64,000 nucleotides of DNA from CAVUQH01 sp963774445 (GTDB lineage Bacteria; Myxococcota_A; Polyangia; Haliangiales; Haliangiaceae). Made by a program: the position numbers and the translations under genes. Numbering within the stretch: position 1 is the first letter of the stretch; the number at the start of each line of letters is the position of its first letter. Under the pieces are notes generated by a model. That model had not been told where the DNA came from. It did no database searches and saw only the letters and a program-made list of their open reading frames with translations. The stretch lies in NCBI GenBank assembly GCA_963774445.1, contig CAVZFC010000016.1, positions 124,001 through 188,000 of the forward strand, read 5' to 3'. This document shows, piece after piece, positions 1 through 9,898 of the stretch.

Positions 1-2340
1 GGTCCCGGTTCCCGAAGCGCCAGCGTCGTCCGCATAGCCCCCCGATGCCACCACCACGTATTCTCCGACGCCGTCCGAGAAGATGGTCGGCGGTGCCCCG
101 ATGGGATGGTAATCGGACGAGAACTGGTACAGCGCCTTGCACGCTGATGCCACGCAGGGATTGGTGGAAGGCGAGCTCCCGTAGCGACTGCGGCCCGTGC
201 TCGCGTCGAGCTGAAACAGGTTTCCGTAGAGCGTCCCGACCAGGACGTCGGTGAGGTACCCCGTGGCGTTGGGGTCGGTCGCGGCGACGCCCCCCGGAAT
301 GCCGGTCGCCGGCACGTCGATGCTCACCGACCGCGGCGACGGGTAGAGGTAGTCCCACTCCCAAACCACCGCACCGGTCTCGGTGTTCAGCGCGAAGACG
401 TTGGTGCCCGCCCCGGCGGTGCCGCCGTTGTTGGTCTGAGCGATGGTGACGTCGGTGGCAACATTGCTGATGCTGACCGGACCCATGGCGACGTTGAGGC
501 CCACGCCCAGCTCGTAGCCGCCGCGCGAGGCAGGCGTGGTGTACTCCCAGACGATCGTGGGATCGGTCGGGTCGGTGACGTCGAGGGCGTAGACCGCGGG
601 CGTTCCGCCGGACGTGCTCGGATCGCCGCCGCCGGTCTGGAAGGTGAGGATGGTCCGGAACGCGTTCTGCCCGCTGCCGTCGAAGTCGCCGTAGACGTCG
701 GCCACCTTGGGCGACCCGTTCACGAGCGCGCTGTTGGTGCGCAGATAGGGCAGCTGGGTGCGGGGAAGGAATGCCCACAGCTCGACCCCGAGCTGGGTGC
801 ACTCGCCGGATACGGAAGCGCAGATCGCGTGCAGCATGCCGTCACGGCCGCCCACGTAGACCATCGTCGGCCGGCTGCCACCGCCGGCGGCGACCGTGCT
901 GGCCTCGATGACCGCCGACGTCGACCGATCGATTCCGCCCAGGGTCGGCGACGAGGTTCCGCTCGACGTCAAGCCGAGCACGCGCTTGAGCAGCTCGTCC
1001 TGGGCGCCGGTGTCGGTGATTCCCAGCAGCGCTCCGACCGACGAGCTGTTGCTCTGCTCGATGATGGTCCGGGTCGGACGCAGCCCACCGGCCACATTGG
1101 TGAAGACCGTGCGGCATCCGGTGGTGAAGCGGCTGCAGCCGCTGCCGGTCCACGAGTTGGTCGCCGGCGGGATCAGCTCGGCGGCGTCGAAGACCGGTGA
1201 CGCGAGCTCCGACAGCAGGGTCGCGGTGCTGCTCACCGATCCCACCGGCACCGCGCGGAAGTGTCCCTTGACCGCCGGGAAGGTCCAGGACTGCGCGTCG
1301 GCCAGCGTCGCTCCGGCTGCCAGGGTCGGCGCCGTCGTCGGCGGATCGGTCGCCTCGTAGGTGCCCTGGTACTCGGAGAGCGTGCTGCCGGCGTACGCGA
1401 TGATCGGCGACGAGCGGGAGACCTCGATGGTTTCGGCGTCACAGCTGAAGCCGCCGCCTTCGAAGGAGCCCAATGACCGGTCGTAGTGGATCGCGGCTCC
1501 GCCGGTGGCGTCAACCGTCTCGCCGACGATGGCGCCGTAGAAATCCGCGTTGCCCGCGAGCTTGACCTGCGTGTCCGGCGCGTAGACGGCAAAGGCCGAC
1601 TGGGTGCCGCCCGTGACCTTGATGTCGGTGGCAGAGGGGCCGACCATGAACACCAGGTCGGTCGCCTTGAGCGACGGGTTCGACACCGTCCCACCGGTCA
1701 GATCCATGCTGGTCGTGATGTAGACCAGGACTGGCGCCGACGCGACCTGAAGGTCGGCATTGCCGGAGAGGGTGAGCGAGTCGATGACGTAGGTGCCCGC
1801 CGACAGGATCAGATGCGAGTGCGACTTGATGCTGACCGTGCCGTAGGTCTCGTCGGGCGTCAGGTTCACGGTCGCGTGCGAGCCCGAGCTCACGTTCCCC
1901 TGCGGGGTTCCCACCGTCGGGATGGTCACGCTGGGCAGGTTGGTGTTGGTCGACTGGGACGACGAGGTGCCGTTGATGGTGCTGGCGCCGGGGGAGACGC
2001 CCGACGAGGTCGAGCAACCCGCGCCGATCGCGACGTCGCCGTTGATGGTGGTCGGCGCGCCGTTCAGGGTGACCGCCGTCGGGGAGGTGCAGCCGTTCGA
2101 TCCGATGTTGCCGTTGCTATTGGAATGGGTGCTGGAATACGTGCCGGGCGGCGTGGAGTCGTAGCTATCGGTGGTTGCGCCGCCGCCGAACGTGACGCTG
2201 TTCTTTCCGAAGGCCGCGTGGTCGAAGCCGGGTATGCAGCTGGAGGCCCTGGCCGGAGAGGCGTGGACCAGCGCTGCAACGGCGATCGAAAGAGTCAGCG
2301 CGAAGACAAGACGAACCGGTGGCACACCACGAACCATCAT
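1..2340 (-). CDS. PilY1-like pilus-tip beta-propeller protein, second copy (3' end beyond window)
   Basis: The frame is open for 780 codons from tandem ATG codons at 2340/2337 to the left edge, so the C-terminus is missing. A signal peptide ends near residue 32 (ASPARA). Residues about 40-300 are Ser/Thr/Gly-rich with beta-helix-like character and resemble the DUF7305-type region of some pilus-tip proteins (recalled from memory). From about residue 300 it parallels the PilY1 encoded at 5249-8781: EVSRSSPII, CRTVFTN, TMVYVGGRDGMLHAIC near residue 491, NGSPKVADVYGDF and TNNGGTAGAGT. PilY1 proteins sit at the type IV pilus tip and act in adhesion and assembly. It is transcribed away from the lipoprotein gene at 2372 and toward neighbouring sequence outside the window. 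No von Willebrand A domain is seen in the visible part. The PilY1-like call is solid; the role of the N-terminal region is inferred. Confidence 0.8.
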   Translation of the reverse strand, partial: MMVRGVPPVRLVFALTLSIAVAALVHASPARASSCIPGFDHAAFGKNSVTFGGGATTDSYDSTPPGTYSSTHSNSNGNIGSNGCTSPTAVTLNGAPTTINGDVAIGAGCSTSSGVSPGASTINGTSSSQSTNTNLPSVTIPTVGTPQGNVSSGSHATVNLTPDETYGTVSIKSHSHLILSAGTYVIDSLTLSGNADLQVASAPVLVYITTSMDLTGGTVSNPSLKATDLVFMVGPSATDIKVTGGTQSAFAVYAPDTQVKLAGNADFYGAIVGETVDATGGAAIHYDRSLGSFEGGGFSCDAETIEVSRSSPIIAYAGSTLSEYQGTYEATDPPTTAPTLAAGATLADAQSWTFPAVKGHFRAVPVGSVSSTATLLSELASPVFDAAELIPPATNSWTGSGCSRFTTGCRTVFTNVAGGLRPTRTIIEQSNSSSVGALLGITDTGAQDELLKRVLGLTSSGTSSPTLGGIDRSTSAVIEASTVAAGGGSRPTMVYVGGRDGMLHAICASVSGECTQLGVELWAFLPRTQLPYLRTNSALVNGSPKVADVYGDFDGSGQNAFRTILTFQTGGGDPSTSGGTPAVYALDVTDPTDPTIVWEYTTPASRGGYELGVGLNVAMGPVSISNVATDVTIAQTNNGGTAGAGTNVFALNTETGAVVWEWDYLYPSPRSVSIDVPATGIPGGVAATDPNATGYLTDVLVGTLYGNLFQLDASTGRSRYGSSPSTNPCVASACKALYQFSSDYHPIGAPPTIFSDGVGEYVVVASGGYADDAGASGTGT

Positions 2341-2371
2341 TCCATTATGCTAGCTGGCGGGCTCGATATCC

Positions 2372-3328
2372 ATGAGATTCCTTTCACTATCCGCGATCGT
2401 GATGGTTGCTGTGCTGGTCAGCTGTGGTGGCTGCCACCGCAAGCACACACAAACGCCTCCACCTCCCTACCGCGACGTCCTCGCGGTCGACGCCGCCAAC
2501 GCGGTGGCCGTGCGCTCCGGCGGATCGAAATCGCTGATCGAGTGGGTGAACCTCCGACGCGGCGTTCGCTGGCGGACCAACGTGCCTGCCTATGCGGGCA
2601 ACCCCCGCGTATCCGGGTTGGCCGTGTCGAACGCGGTGGTTCTGGTGCGCGTGGTGTCGCACGGCGGCGCCGACCAGGTAGTCCTGGACGCCGCCGACGG
2701 CAGCGTCGAACGGACCGTGCACCTGACGCAGGCATGGCCCGGCTCACCCTCCGGCTACTCGCTCGATCCCAGGATGACGGTGTCCGGCGAGCAACGCTGT
2801 TACCAGCTGGTCGGCGACCAGCACCGCGGCGCGGTAATCGCAGTTTCGCTGCACGATGGCCGCGCCGAGTGGCGTCGCGAGGTCGCAGGCCGCATCAATC
2901 TCGCCGTCGAGGTCGGCGCGCGTCTCGCCGTGGTGGTCGCGGGCAAGGTCGAGCTCCTCGATGCGGCCAGCGGCAAGCCGGTGTCCGGGGCTCCTGACGG
3001 GCGAGTTCAGCTCGGCCGGGGCCGGAACGGTCCGTACTCGCTCACTTCTGACCTGGGAGCGCTCCTGCTGCCGGCGACCACCCGGGCTCCGCCCTCCGGC
3101 CTCGAGCTGGCCTTCGATCCCGGCGCGCACACCTTGACCAGCTTCGATCGGGCGACCGGCGCCCGGCTGGGGACCCTGCCGTGGCCCGCCGGCGCGCTGC
3201 CGCCGCAGCCACACCACTATCGAGACGAGTCGCTGTGGCTGGTCTTCCCCGACCACCTCGCCGTCCTCGACCCGCGCGCCTTGCGCATCCGGGCGATGCC
3301 CGGTGGCGCGCCGTCCAGCTCCAACTAG
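2372..3328 (+). CDS. Lipoprotein with PQQ-like beta-propeller repeats
   Basis: The product is 318 aa and starts with a lipoprotein signal (MRFLSLSAIVMVAVLVSCGGC), with a lipobox at VLVSC. The mature part is rich in short beta-strand blocks such as VVLDAADGSVERTV, VIAVSLHDGRAEWRREV and VELLDAASGKPV. These resemble PQQ-like or BamB-type propeller repeats that compare stored and displayed values, but no enzyme motif is visible. It is divergent from the PilY1-like gene (31 bp between start codons) and convergent with pilX, whose stop lies one base after this stop. Its place between two pilus loci suggests an envelope role, but that is inference. It is a single-gene unit with no clear promoter. 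Confidence 0.7.
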   Translation: MRFLSLSAIVMVAVLVSCGGCHRKHTQTPPPPYRDVLAVDAANAVAVRSGGSKSLIEWVNLRRGVRWRTNVPAYAGNPRVSGLAVSNAVVLVRVVSHGGADQVVLDAADGSVERTVHLTQAWPGSPSGYSLDPRMTVSGEQRCYQLVGDQHRGAVIAVSLHDGRAEWRREVAGRINLAVEVGARLAVVVAGKVELLDAASGKPVSGAPDGRVQLGRGRNGPYSLTSDLGALLLPATTRAPPSGLELAFDPGAHTLTSFDRATGARLGTLPWPAGALPPQPHHYRDESLWLVFPDHLAVLDPRALRIRAMPGGAPSSSN

Positions 3329-3853
3329 TCAGTTGGCGTTGCCGGTGTTGCCCGAGCCCTGGCCGGACTGGTTCCGGTAGACCTGGTTGGCGATGTTGTA
3401 GACGACCAGCTCGAGCACCTCGCGCGGGCTCTCGGCGTATTTGATGCACTTGGACACGATGAAGATCTTCATGTCGTTGTCCCGGGTCGTGTCGTTGGCT
3501 GCGGGGGCCTGCTCGTCGTCGTTGTCGCGAACCGTGACCTCGTAGTCGGCGATACCGTCGGGCGGATCGTCGATGTCGCCGCGGATCGGGTACCAGGTCG
3601 GGTCGTTCGACGAGTCGCTGTCGAGGATGTCGTTCCACAGGGCGTAGTTGGCGCCCATGATGGTCTTGGCCTGGGACAGGCCGGCCTCGGCGCAGAACAG
3701 CGAGGCGCGCGACTGCGAGACCAGGCCAACCTGCTTGCTCGAAGACATCTGCAGGTTCAGCACCACGGCGGCGCCGGCCAGCAGGGCGATGAGGATGATC
3801 AGCACGAGCAGCATCACGCTGCCGCGCTGGCGTTGCGGCGGGCGAGGAGTCAC
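3329..3853 (-). CDS. pilX: PilX-like minor pilin / pilus assembly protein
   Basis: The product is 174 aa. I chose the GTG at 3853 because it overlaps the pilW stop (GTGA) and has GGAGGG six bases upstream; the frame is open further upstream, but that stretch lies inside pilW in another frame. The N-terminus is a basic leader (RQRG) followed by a hydrophobic helix (SVMLLVLIILIALLAGAAVV), then MSSSKQVGLVSQSRASLFCAEAGLSQAKT, typical of PilX_N proteins where an AExGL segment follows the helix. It is the last gene of the operon fimT-pilY1-pilV-pilW-pilX. PilX-type proteins join the minor pilin complex that primes pilus assembly at the inner membrane. No other candidate family fits as well. Confidence 0.78.
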   Translation of the reverse strand: MTPRPPQRQRGSVMLLVLIILIALLAGAAVVLNLQMSSSKQVGLVSQSRASLFCAEAGLSQAKTIMGANYALWNDILDSDSSNDPTWYPIRGDIDDPPDGIADYEVTVRDNDDEQAPAANDTTRDNDMKIFIVSKCIKYAESPREVLELVVYNIANQVYRNQSGQGSGNTGNAN

Positions 3854-4851
3854 GGCGAGCCCTCCAGGTTGCGGATCTCCACGGTGGACGACAGCACGCG
3901 GCGGCGGTACGGATCCAGGGTACTGGCGGCGGCACGATCCTCGGCCGCGGGGCGGCGGGCGATCGGCTGCGTGCTTTGCTCGGTGAGTGTGCGCCCGACC
4001 ACCGTGATGCGCAGGGCGCGCGGCGGTGTGGTGGTGATGACCGGCGGAGCGGCGTCGCCGGCCGCGTTGTAGAACCACTCGTCGCTGGTGCTGTTGGTGT
4101 CGGTCAGGCTGCCATCGCCGTCGGTGTCCACGCCGATCGCCACCTGGAAGTCCTCGATGCCGCTGGCCAGCGGCTCGGCCGCTGCCGGGCCGCTGCCGTC
4201 CGGGTCCAGCATCATGGTCGGCAGGTTGTCGACCGCGGCCGACGAGTCGATGTAGAAGCGGCTGACCTGTGCGCGAATTACCAGGTCGCCCGAATCGTAT
4301 TGGCCGCTGGTGGGGAAGACGACGCCGCTGCACAGCGAGCCCGGCGACGCGGTGAGGGTGACCGTGTAGTCGCTGCCGGACGGCTGTACGTCGGCGATCT
4401 CGAGGATGTGTCCCTTGTCCAGATTGGTGACGATGATGTAGTCGCCGGCGCGCAGGTCGGCGCCGTCGAGGACGGTGATGGAGGTGTCGGACGGGGTGAA
4501 GGGGGCGCGCAGCGAGGTGACGACGCCGCCGACCGCGTGGATCACGTCCAGCTGATCCGGGGCTGTGGTGGAATTGGTCACCGTCAGCCCGCCGGTGCCG
4601 CTGCAGCCGACCAGATCCTGGAGGTCCGAACGGGGCACGCCGGGGCTGGCGTTGCGCACGGTATCGGTGATGATGTCCAGCACCGTTCGGGCGTTGCGCT
4701 CGGCCACCGCCGTGCGCCGGCTCTCCTGGTAGGCGCTGGTGAGCGTGCCCGCCATGCGCAATACGCCGCCGATGACGATGGTCATGATGACCAGAGAGAT
4801 CATCATCTCGATCAGCGTGAAGCCGCGTTGGCGGGTGCGCGGCTGGGTCAC
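3850..4851 (-). CDS. pilW: PilW-like minor pilin (prepilin-type N-terminal methylation site)
   Basis: The product is 333 aa. A class III-type prepilin signal is plain: RQRGFTLIEMMISLVIMTIV, with the Gly/Phe cleavage site and Glu at +5. The C-terminal body is long and beta-rich, as in PilW proteins, and includes an acidic DTDGDGSLTDTNS loop that could bind calcium. The ATG overlaps the pilV stop (ATGA) and its own TGA overlaps the pilX GTG, so translation is probably coupled along the operon. Minor pilins PilV, PilW and PilX with FimT form the initiation complex under the PilY1 tip adhesin. Confidence in family is high; orthology to a particular PilW is less certain. Confidence 0.85.
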   Translation of the reverse strand: MTQPRTRQRGFTLIEMMISLVIMTIVIGGVLRMAGTLTSAYQESRRTAVAERNARTVLDIITDTVRNASPGVPRSDLQDLVGCSGTGGLTVTNSTTAPDQLDVIHAVGGVVTSLRAPFTPSDTSITVLDGADLRAGDYIIVTNLDKGHILEIADVQPSGSDYTVTLTASPGSLCSGVVFPTSGQYDSGDLVIRAQVSRFYIDSSAAVDNLPTMMLDPDGSGPAAAEPLASGIEDFQVAIGVDTDGDGSLTDTNSTSDEWFYNAAGDAAPPVITTTPPRALRITVVGRTLTEQSTQPIARRPAAEDRAAASTLDPYRRRVLSSTVEIRNLEGSP

Positions 4852-5252
4852 TGCGACCTCTGCGTCCGATAGGTGACCGTGTGGGCCTCGGAGCCTTCCT
4901 CGTTCCAGCTCACGGTCAGGGTGATGGTGGCGATGCTGCTCGACCAGTTGATGGTCCAGGTGCGAGTGAAGATGCCGCTGGCGGTCGGATTGCCCTGGGC
5001 GTCAACCACGTCGAAGTCGTTCACCAGGCTGGTGAGCGGAGAGGTGCGCATCTCCTCCATCTTGGCCTCGCCCAGCACGGCGGCCTCGCCGGCGTGGCGC
5101 GAGTAGGAGGAGGCCTTCGACGACACCAGCTGGACGCTGAGCACGCCGGAGATGCCGATCAGCATTACCGTGAGCGCGACCAGCAGCTCGATCAGGGTGA
5201 AGCCGCGCTGTCCGGCGCGACTCTCCACCGGCCGTCGGGCGCGGGTTGTCAC
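4848..5252 (-). CDS. pilV: PilV-like minor pilin / type IV pilus modification protein
   Basis: The prepilin motif is GQRGFTLIELLVALTVMLIG, with Glu +5 present. I chose the GTG at 5252 because it overlaps the TGA of pilY1 (GTGA), the same coupling used by pilW and pilX. ATG codons at 5294 and 5267 are in frame but fall inside the restored pilY1 coding region. The protein is then 134 aa, within the usual range for PilV. The body contains EAAVLGEAKMEEMRTSPL, a region following the helix that is typical of PilV-like pseudopilins. It belongs to the fimT-pilY1-pilV-pilW-pilX operon, and its product is expected in the inner-membrane minor pilin complex. Confidence 0.8.
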   Translation of the reverse strand: MTTRARRPVESRAGQRGFTLIELLVALTVMLIGISGVLSVQLVSSKASSYSRHAGEAAVLGEAKMEEMRTSPLTSLVNDFDVVDAQGNPTASGIFTRTWTINWSSSIATITLTVSWNEEGSEAHTVTYRTQRSQ

Positions 5253-8200
5253 TGGATTCTCAACCATAGCTTGCGTGACGAAGTCGCCGCCCATGATAGC
5301 TCTACTCCCTGACCGGAGGCATCGAAGCTGCTCGAGAAGTCAACCTTGCGCGCCGAGTCGGCGGAGCCGATGTGGGCCACCCCGGTGGCGGTGACGTCGG
5401 CCGAGCTGGCGCCGCCGGCGATACCGGTGATGTACACCGGCGAGCTGGCTCCGTCGAGTTTGTAGCGGGTCAGCTGACCGGTGCCGGAGGGGACGCCGTA
5501 ACTGGAGGCGTTGACGTCGCCGGAGTCGGTGGTGACGAACAGCTCGTTGCCGGCGATGATCGCCTGACTGTAGGCGCGCTGGCCAACCCCCAGGCTGATC
5601 ACGAACAGCCGCTCGCCGCCGTAGTCGGTGCCGGTGTCGCCCATCGGGGCGACCGCGACGGGCGCGTCGAGATCGACCGCCACCGCGTATTGCTCGACGG
5701 TCGCCGGCGCCCACGACGAATTCACCGGGTCGGCGTAGCCGCCGGAGACCACCAGCGCGGCGTACTTGCCCGTCGAACTGGTCGACGAAGATCGTCGGCG
5801 GGGCGCCGATCGGGTGGAAGTCGCTGTCGAAGCGGAACAGCGGCGTGTCGGTGCCGTAGCGGCTGGTGCCGTTGGTGGCGTCGAGGACGAACAGGTCGCC
5901 GTACAGGTCGGTCACCGCGATGTCGGTGATCGAGCCGCTGTTGTTCTTGTCGAACGCGGCCACACCACCGGGGATACCCGTGGCCGGGACCGGCGGGTTG
6001 TTGACGTCGCGTGGCGACGGGTAGAGGAGCTCGAACGGCTGGCTCCAGAATCGCCTCGCCTGTGGCGGAGTTGTAGGCCTGCACGCGGATGCCCGGGCCG
6101 GCGGTGCCGCCGTTGTTGGTGGCGACGAAGGTGCAGTTGACGAGGTCGGAGCCGACCTTGACCGGGCCCATCGCCAGCCCCTCGCCGATGCCCAGCTCGA
6201 AGTTGCCGCGGGTCAACGGGGTCTTGACCTCCCACAGGATTTGCGGGTCTTCGGGGGCGGTGACGTCGACCGCGATGACGCTGGGCTCGTGGTCGGCGAA
6301 GCCGGCGTCACCCGAGCCGGACTGGAAGGTCAGCACCGTGCGCCACTCCCTGGTGCCGGCGCCCGCGAAGTCGGCGAAGACGTCGGCGACCTTGGGCGAG
6401 CCGTCGATGCGCTGGGTGTTGCTGGAGACGCGCGCCAGCTGGTTGCGCGGCAGGTAGGCCCACAGCTCCTGCCCCTTGGCCTGGCACGGGCCCAGGACCT
6501 CGGCGCAGATCGCGTGCATCATGCCGTCGAGGGCGCCGACGTAGATCATGGTGGGGCGCGCCTTGCCGGCCATCGGGCTGGACTCGATGATCGCCATGGT
6601 CGACCGATCGACGCCGCCGAGCGCCGGCTCGTAGACGCCGGACGAGGTCTCGTGGCCGGCCAGGACGCGAGAGATCAGCGTCTCGACCTCGGCGTCGGTC
6701 AGGGTCAACGCCATCAGCGGCTTGAGCTGGGCCACGTTGCCCGTGGTGAGCAGGATCCGGTCGGGATTCTGTCCGTCGGTGATATTGGTGAAGACCGTGC
6801 GGCAGCCGTACGCGAAGGTCAACGAGCAGCCGTTGGGATCGGCCGGCGGGATGCCGTCGGCGGCGTCGAAGATCACCCCCCCCAGCTGGTCGAACGCGGT
6901 GTCGCTGCTCGACACCTGCGAGGCGTCGATGGCGCGCAGGTGACCCAGGGTATACGGGAACTCGAAGGTCGAGTCGCTGGCGCTGCCGGCGTAGGCGGGC
7001 ACGGCCGGCGACGGGTCGTACAGCTCGTAGGTGCCCTGGTACTGCGCCTCGACCCCGCCGACCGTGGCAACGATGGGCGAGGAGCGCGACACTTCCGTGG
7101 TCGTCGGCGTGTTCTGCGGGACCGTGGCCACCGGCAGGGCGATGAGCGCGTTGAGGATCATGCGCAGCTCGGATGGGTTGTTGTTGACCTGATTGCCGCC
7201 CAGGTAGAAGGCGATGCCATCTTCCGGGTCGCTGTCGTGGCGGACGTAGGTGGCGGTGTCCAGAACGTCGGCGCTCGAGCTCTGCGCGAAGATGTCGCAC
7301 GACGAGCTCGACTTGTGGTCGACGCACAGCGCGTTGCCCGAGCCGCTGGCGTCCTCGGTGACCAGGCGCATCAGCGTGCCACCCGAGCCGGTGTGCACCG
7401 GATCGTAGCCGGTGGCGCCGTTGGTCCAGTAGTACCAGCTGGCCGCGCCGCCCTGGGCGAACTCGGTGGGGATGTCGCCCCACTGCATGAACACGCTCTG
7501 CGGGTAGCGCAGGATGAGCGGCTCGGCGACCGCGCTGGTCAACGTGACCAGGCCGGCACCGGCGTTCTTCAGCCCCTGGAACTGCAGATTGGGACAGCCC
7601 TCGACCACGCCTACGGCCTTCTCCATGAACAGCACGTGGCCGCCGGCGCGGAGGCCGGCCTGGTGGGTCAGGAACTCGTCGATCTTTTGGTTTTGCGTGG
7701 TCTCGGCGACGTTTCCGCAGGGTGAGTTGTCCGACCAGTTGTCGATCCAGGCCCAGCCGAAGTTGCCGTTGACGAGGACGCCGGACTGAATGTCCGACTC
7801 GGTGATGTCACAGTAGACGGCATCCGACGGGGTGAACGTGCCGCTCTTGCAGGCCGGGGAGTCGGCCGGCGAGTCGAGCTTGGCCATCCCCAGCCAGATC
7901 GCCGACACGCCCGCGGGCGACTGGCGGGCGATGCGCGGCGGCGCGTAGTCGATGCGCACGGCCACCGGCAGCGCGCCGGCGTGCGGGATGCTGTAGCTCG
8001 GGGCGGTGCTGGTGTAGTCCTGGTAGGCGAACGTCGCGCCCGACTGGACCTCGTAGAGATCGATGTCGCTGAAGTCGTAGTGCGAGTCGCCGGAGAAGCC
8101 GGAGTAGGCGCCCTGCCGCTTCCAGAAGTCGTTGAACGCCGGGCGGTCCTCGGCGGCGATGACGAAGGCGCCGCCGCGCACCGGGAACTCTTTGCTGCCG

Positions 8201-8781
8201 TACGAGTTGGAGATCGGGCTGAGGGTGCCGGAGTTGAGCCGCCGGACCGGCGGCGTGCAGCCGCCGTTGCAGCTCGACATCGAGTCGCCGGTCTCGAGCT
8301 GCGAGGCGCCGCTGCTGAGCACCCAGAAGTCGATGTCGCTGGCGATGTAGGTCTGGCTGTTGAGATCCTGGCTGTTGGTCAGGGCCGGCGGGTCCTTGGT
8401 CGGGTTGATCACCCAGTAGACCGGGATGCCGTTCTGCATCAGGCGGTAGATCAGACCATAGGCCTCGAAGATGCCGTCGTCGGCGCTCGACGGGCTGTCG
8501 TTGCACCACTTGGGCGAGCTCGAGCTGGGCGGTGCAAGCTTGCCGCCGTTGGCCATCGGCTGGTGGCAGCGGTCCATCGGGATGACGATCGCCTTGTCGG
8601 TGGAGACCGGGTCGAACGCGCGGTAGCAGCAGTTGTTGACGCTGGCCGACTGGTCGCACGCGTTGAGATTGGCACCGCAGGTGGCGAAGTCGATCTGTTG
8701 CGCGGAGGCGACTCGCGGCGCGACCGCCCAGGCCAGCGCGCCGGCCAGGGCGCAGCGTCGCAGATAGCGGTTTCGACACAT
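5249..8781 (-). CDS. pilY1: PilY1 pilus-tip adhesin/assembly protein, frame broken twice
   Basis: The ATG at 8781 overlaps the fimT stop (TAATG). A signal peptide ends near ASAQ. The N-terminal half is Cys-rich (CGANLNACDQ, NCCYR, CNGGC). The C-terminal third carries the propeller block shared with the copy at 1-2340 (TMIYVGALDGMMHAIC, DGSPKVADVFADF, TNNGGTAGPGIRV). The first frame runs to about 6049 and then turns to Arg-rich nonsense. Removing one base near 6049 (in ATTCTGG) restores FELLYPSPRD and continues to about 5769. Removing one G from the GGG at 5769-5771 restores KYAALVVSGGYAD and ends at 5249. The repaired protein is about 1175 aa, a normal PilY1 size. Both breaks are single extra bases, so sequence error or recent decay are both possible. 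Confidence 0.82.
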
Positions 8782-9350
8782 TACCAGCCCCCTCGTTTGT
8801 GCGCGGAGCCGCTGGCCCGGTAGACGATCACGCGGATCTTGTCGCGCGCGTTCTCGTCGGCAATGAACACGGTGGCTGCGGTGGCCTGCCCGTCGGGAGA
8901 GAAGTCGATCGCCCCCGGCAGATTGGCGCCGACCGCCGGGACGCTGCTGCCGGTGGTCAGGTGCGTCGTGGCGTCGAACGACGCGACCTGGATGTGCCCG
9001 GGCACGCTCATCGTCTCGACGTAGACCCAGTCAGTCGGCGTCGCCAGGCCTTTCGTCGTCGCCTCCCAGAAGTAGATGCCTTCGCTCCGCACGTCCATGC
9101 GCTGCCACTTGCCGGTCGCCGCCGCGCGCATGCGCGCCGTCTCCGCCTCGGCCACGACCTGCTCGGCGAACCCACTGGCTGTATCGGCGTAGCGCTGGGT
9201 CGACATGCTGGCGAGTGCGAGCGCCGACAGGATGCCGATCAGGGTGATGACCACCATCAGCTCCACCAGGGTGAAGCCGGAGGCGTTGCGCGCACGGGGG
9301 GATTTGGTGAGCAAGGGCACCTGTACTTCTGTTGCACAGAAGGGCGGCAT
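8781..9350 (-). CDS. fimT: FimT/GspH-family pseudopilin, first gene of minor pilin operon
   Basis: The product is 189 aa. After a long leader comes SGFTLVELMVVITLIGILSA, a clear prepilin N-methylation motif with Glu +5, followed by a GspH/FimT-like body. No good Shine-Dalgarno precedes the ATG at 9350; a GTG 27 bases downstream (VPLLTKS) would give a shorter, more usual leader. It heads the leftward operon, and its stop overlaps the pilY1 start by one base (TAATG). FimT-like pseudopilins take part in pilus priming and in some species bind DNA for uptake. The family is clear; FimT versus GspH/FimU cannot be separated here. Confidence 0.82.
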   Translation of the reverse strand: MPPFCATEVQVPLLTKSPRARNASGFTLVELMVVITLIGILSALALASMSTQRYADTASGFAEQVVAEAETARMRAAATGKWQRMDVRSEGIYFWEATTKGLATPTDWVYVETMSVPGHIQVASFDATTHLTTGSSVPAVGANLPGAIDFSPDGQATAATVFIADENARDKIRVIVYRASGSAHKRGGW

Positions 9351-9448
9351 GGTTGAATTAAACTTTGCCGCGATTACAGCTTTTCACAAGAAGTATGAGG
9401 CTTGCGGAACCGCGCCCACATGCCGCCGATCCACCCACACGGACGCAC

Positions 9449-9898
9449 TCAGAGGATGACGAGCTCTCGCGCGATCGTATCTTTGAGGAACGCCTGTCGG
9501 AGCTGCGGCTCCAGCCGCTCGAGGATCGACAGGAGCTGCTCGAACGGTTCGTTGACCTGGTCGAACTCGATCCCGAAACCCTGCAGCATGCGCGTGTTGA
9601 GGACCCGGGCAATTCGCCCTCGCCCCTCGCACATCATATCCGGCCGGGCGCGGAAGCAGGCGACCAACTCGCTGCCCAGCTCGACCTGGGCCTTGGTCTT
9701 GACGAAGATCCCGCCGCGCCCCAGGTCCATGACGATGCCGCGCGCTTTCTTGCGGCGCTGGCGCAGGCGGACGACCACCCGCAGTCGCAGCGGATAGCGC
9801 GGGAACCTCCGCCTGTCACTGTCTCGTGCGGCCAACGAGATCCGGTCTACCGCCGGGAGCGGCGCCGGCGCAAGCCCGCGACAACGATTGCGAACCAC
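9449..9898 (-). CDS. PilZ-domain protein (cyclic-di-GMP receptor candidate)
   Basis: The product is 149 aa. The PilZ signature is present: RRRFPRYPLRLRV (RxxxR-type motif) followed about 25 residues later by DLGRGGIFV (D/NxSxxG-like, with Arg-Gly-Gly in place of Ser-x-x-Gly). PilZ domains bind cyclic-di-GMP and tune motility and pilus or surface functions; the missing Ser means binding should be tested. The start at 9898 overlaps about 50 bp of the 3' end of the upstream peptidase gene in another frame, so coupled translation is possible. A TTG near 9838 is a weaker alternative. It lies just upstream of the minor pilin operon, which fits a pilus-related control role, but that is inference. 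Confidence 0.78.
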   Translation of the reverse strand: MVRNRCRGLAPAPLPAVDRISLAARDSDRRRFPRYPLRLRVVVRLRQRRKKARGIVMDLGRGGIFVKTKAQVELGSELVACFRARPDMMCEGRGRIARVLNTRMLQGFGIEFDQVNEPFEQLLSILERLEPQLRQAFLKDTIARELVIL

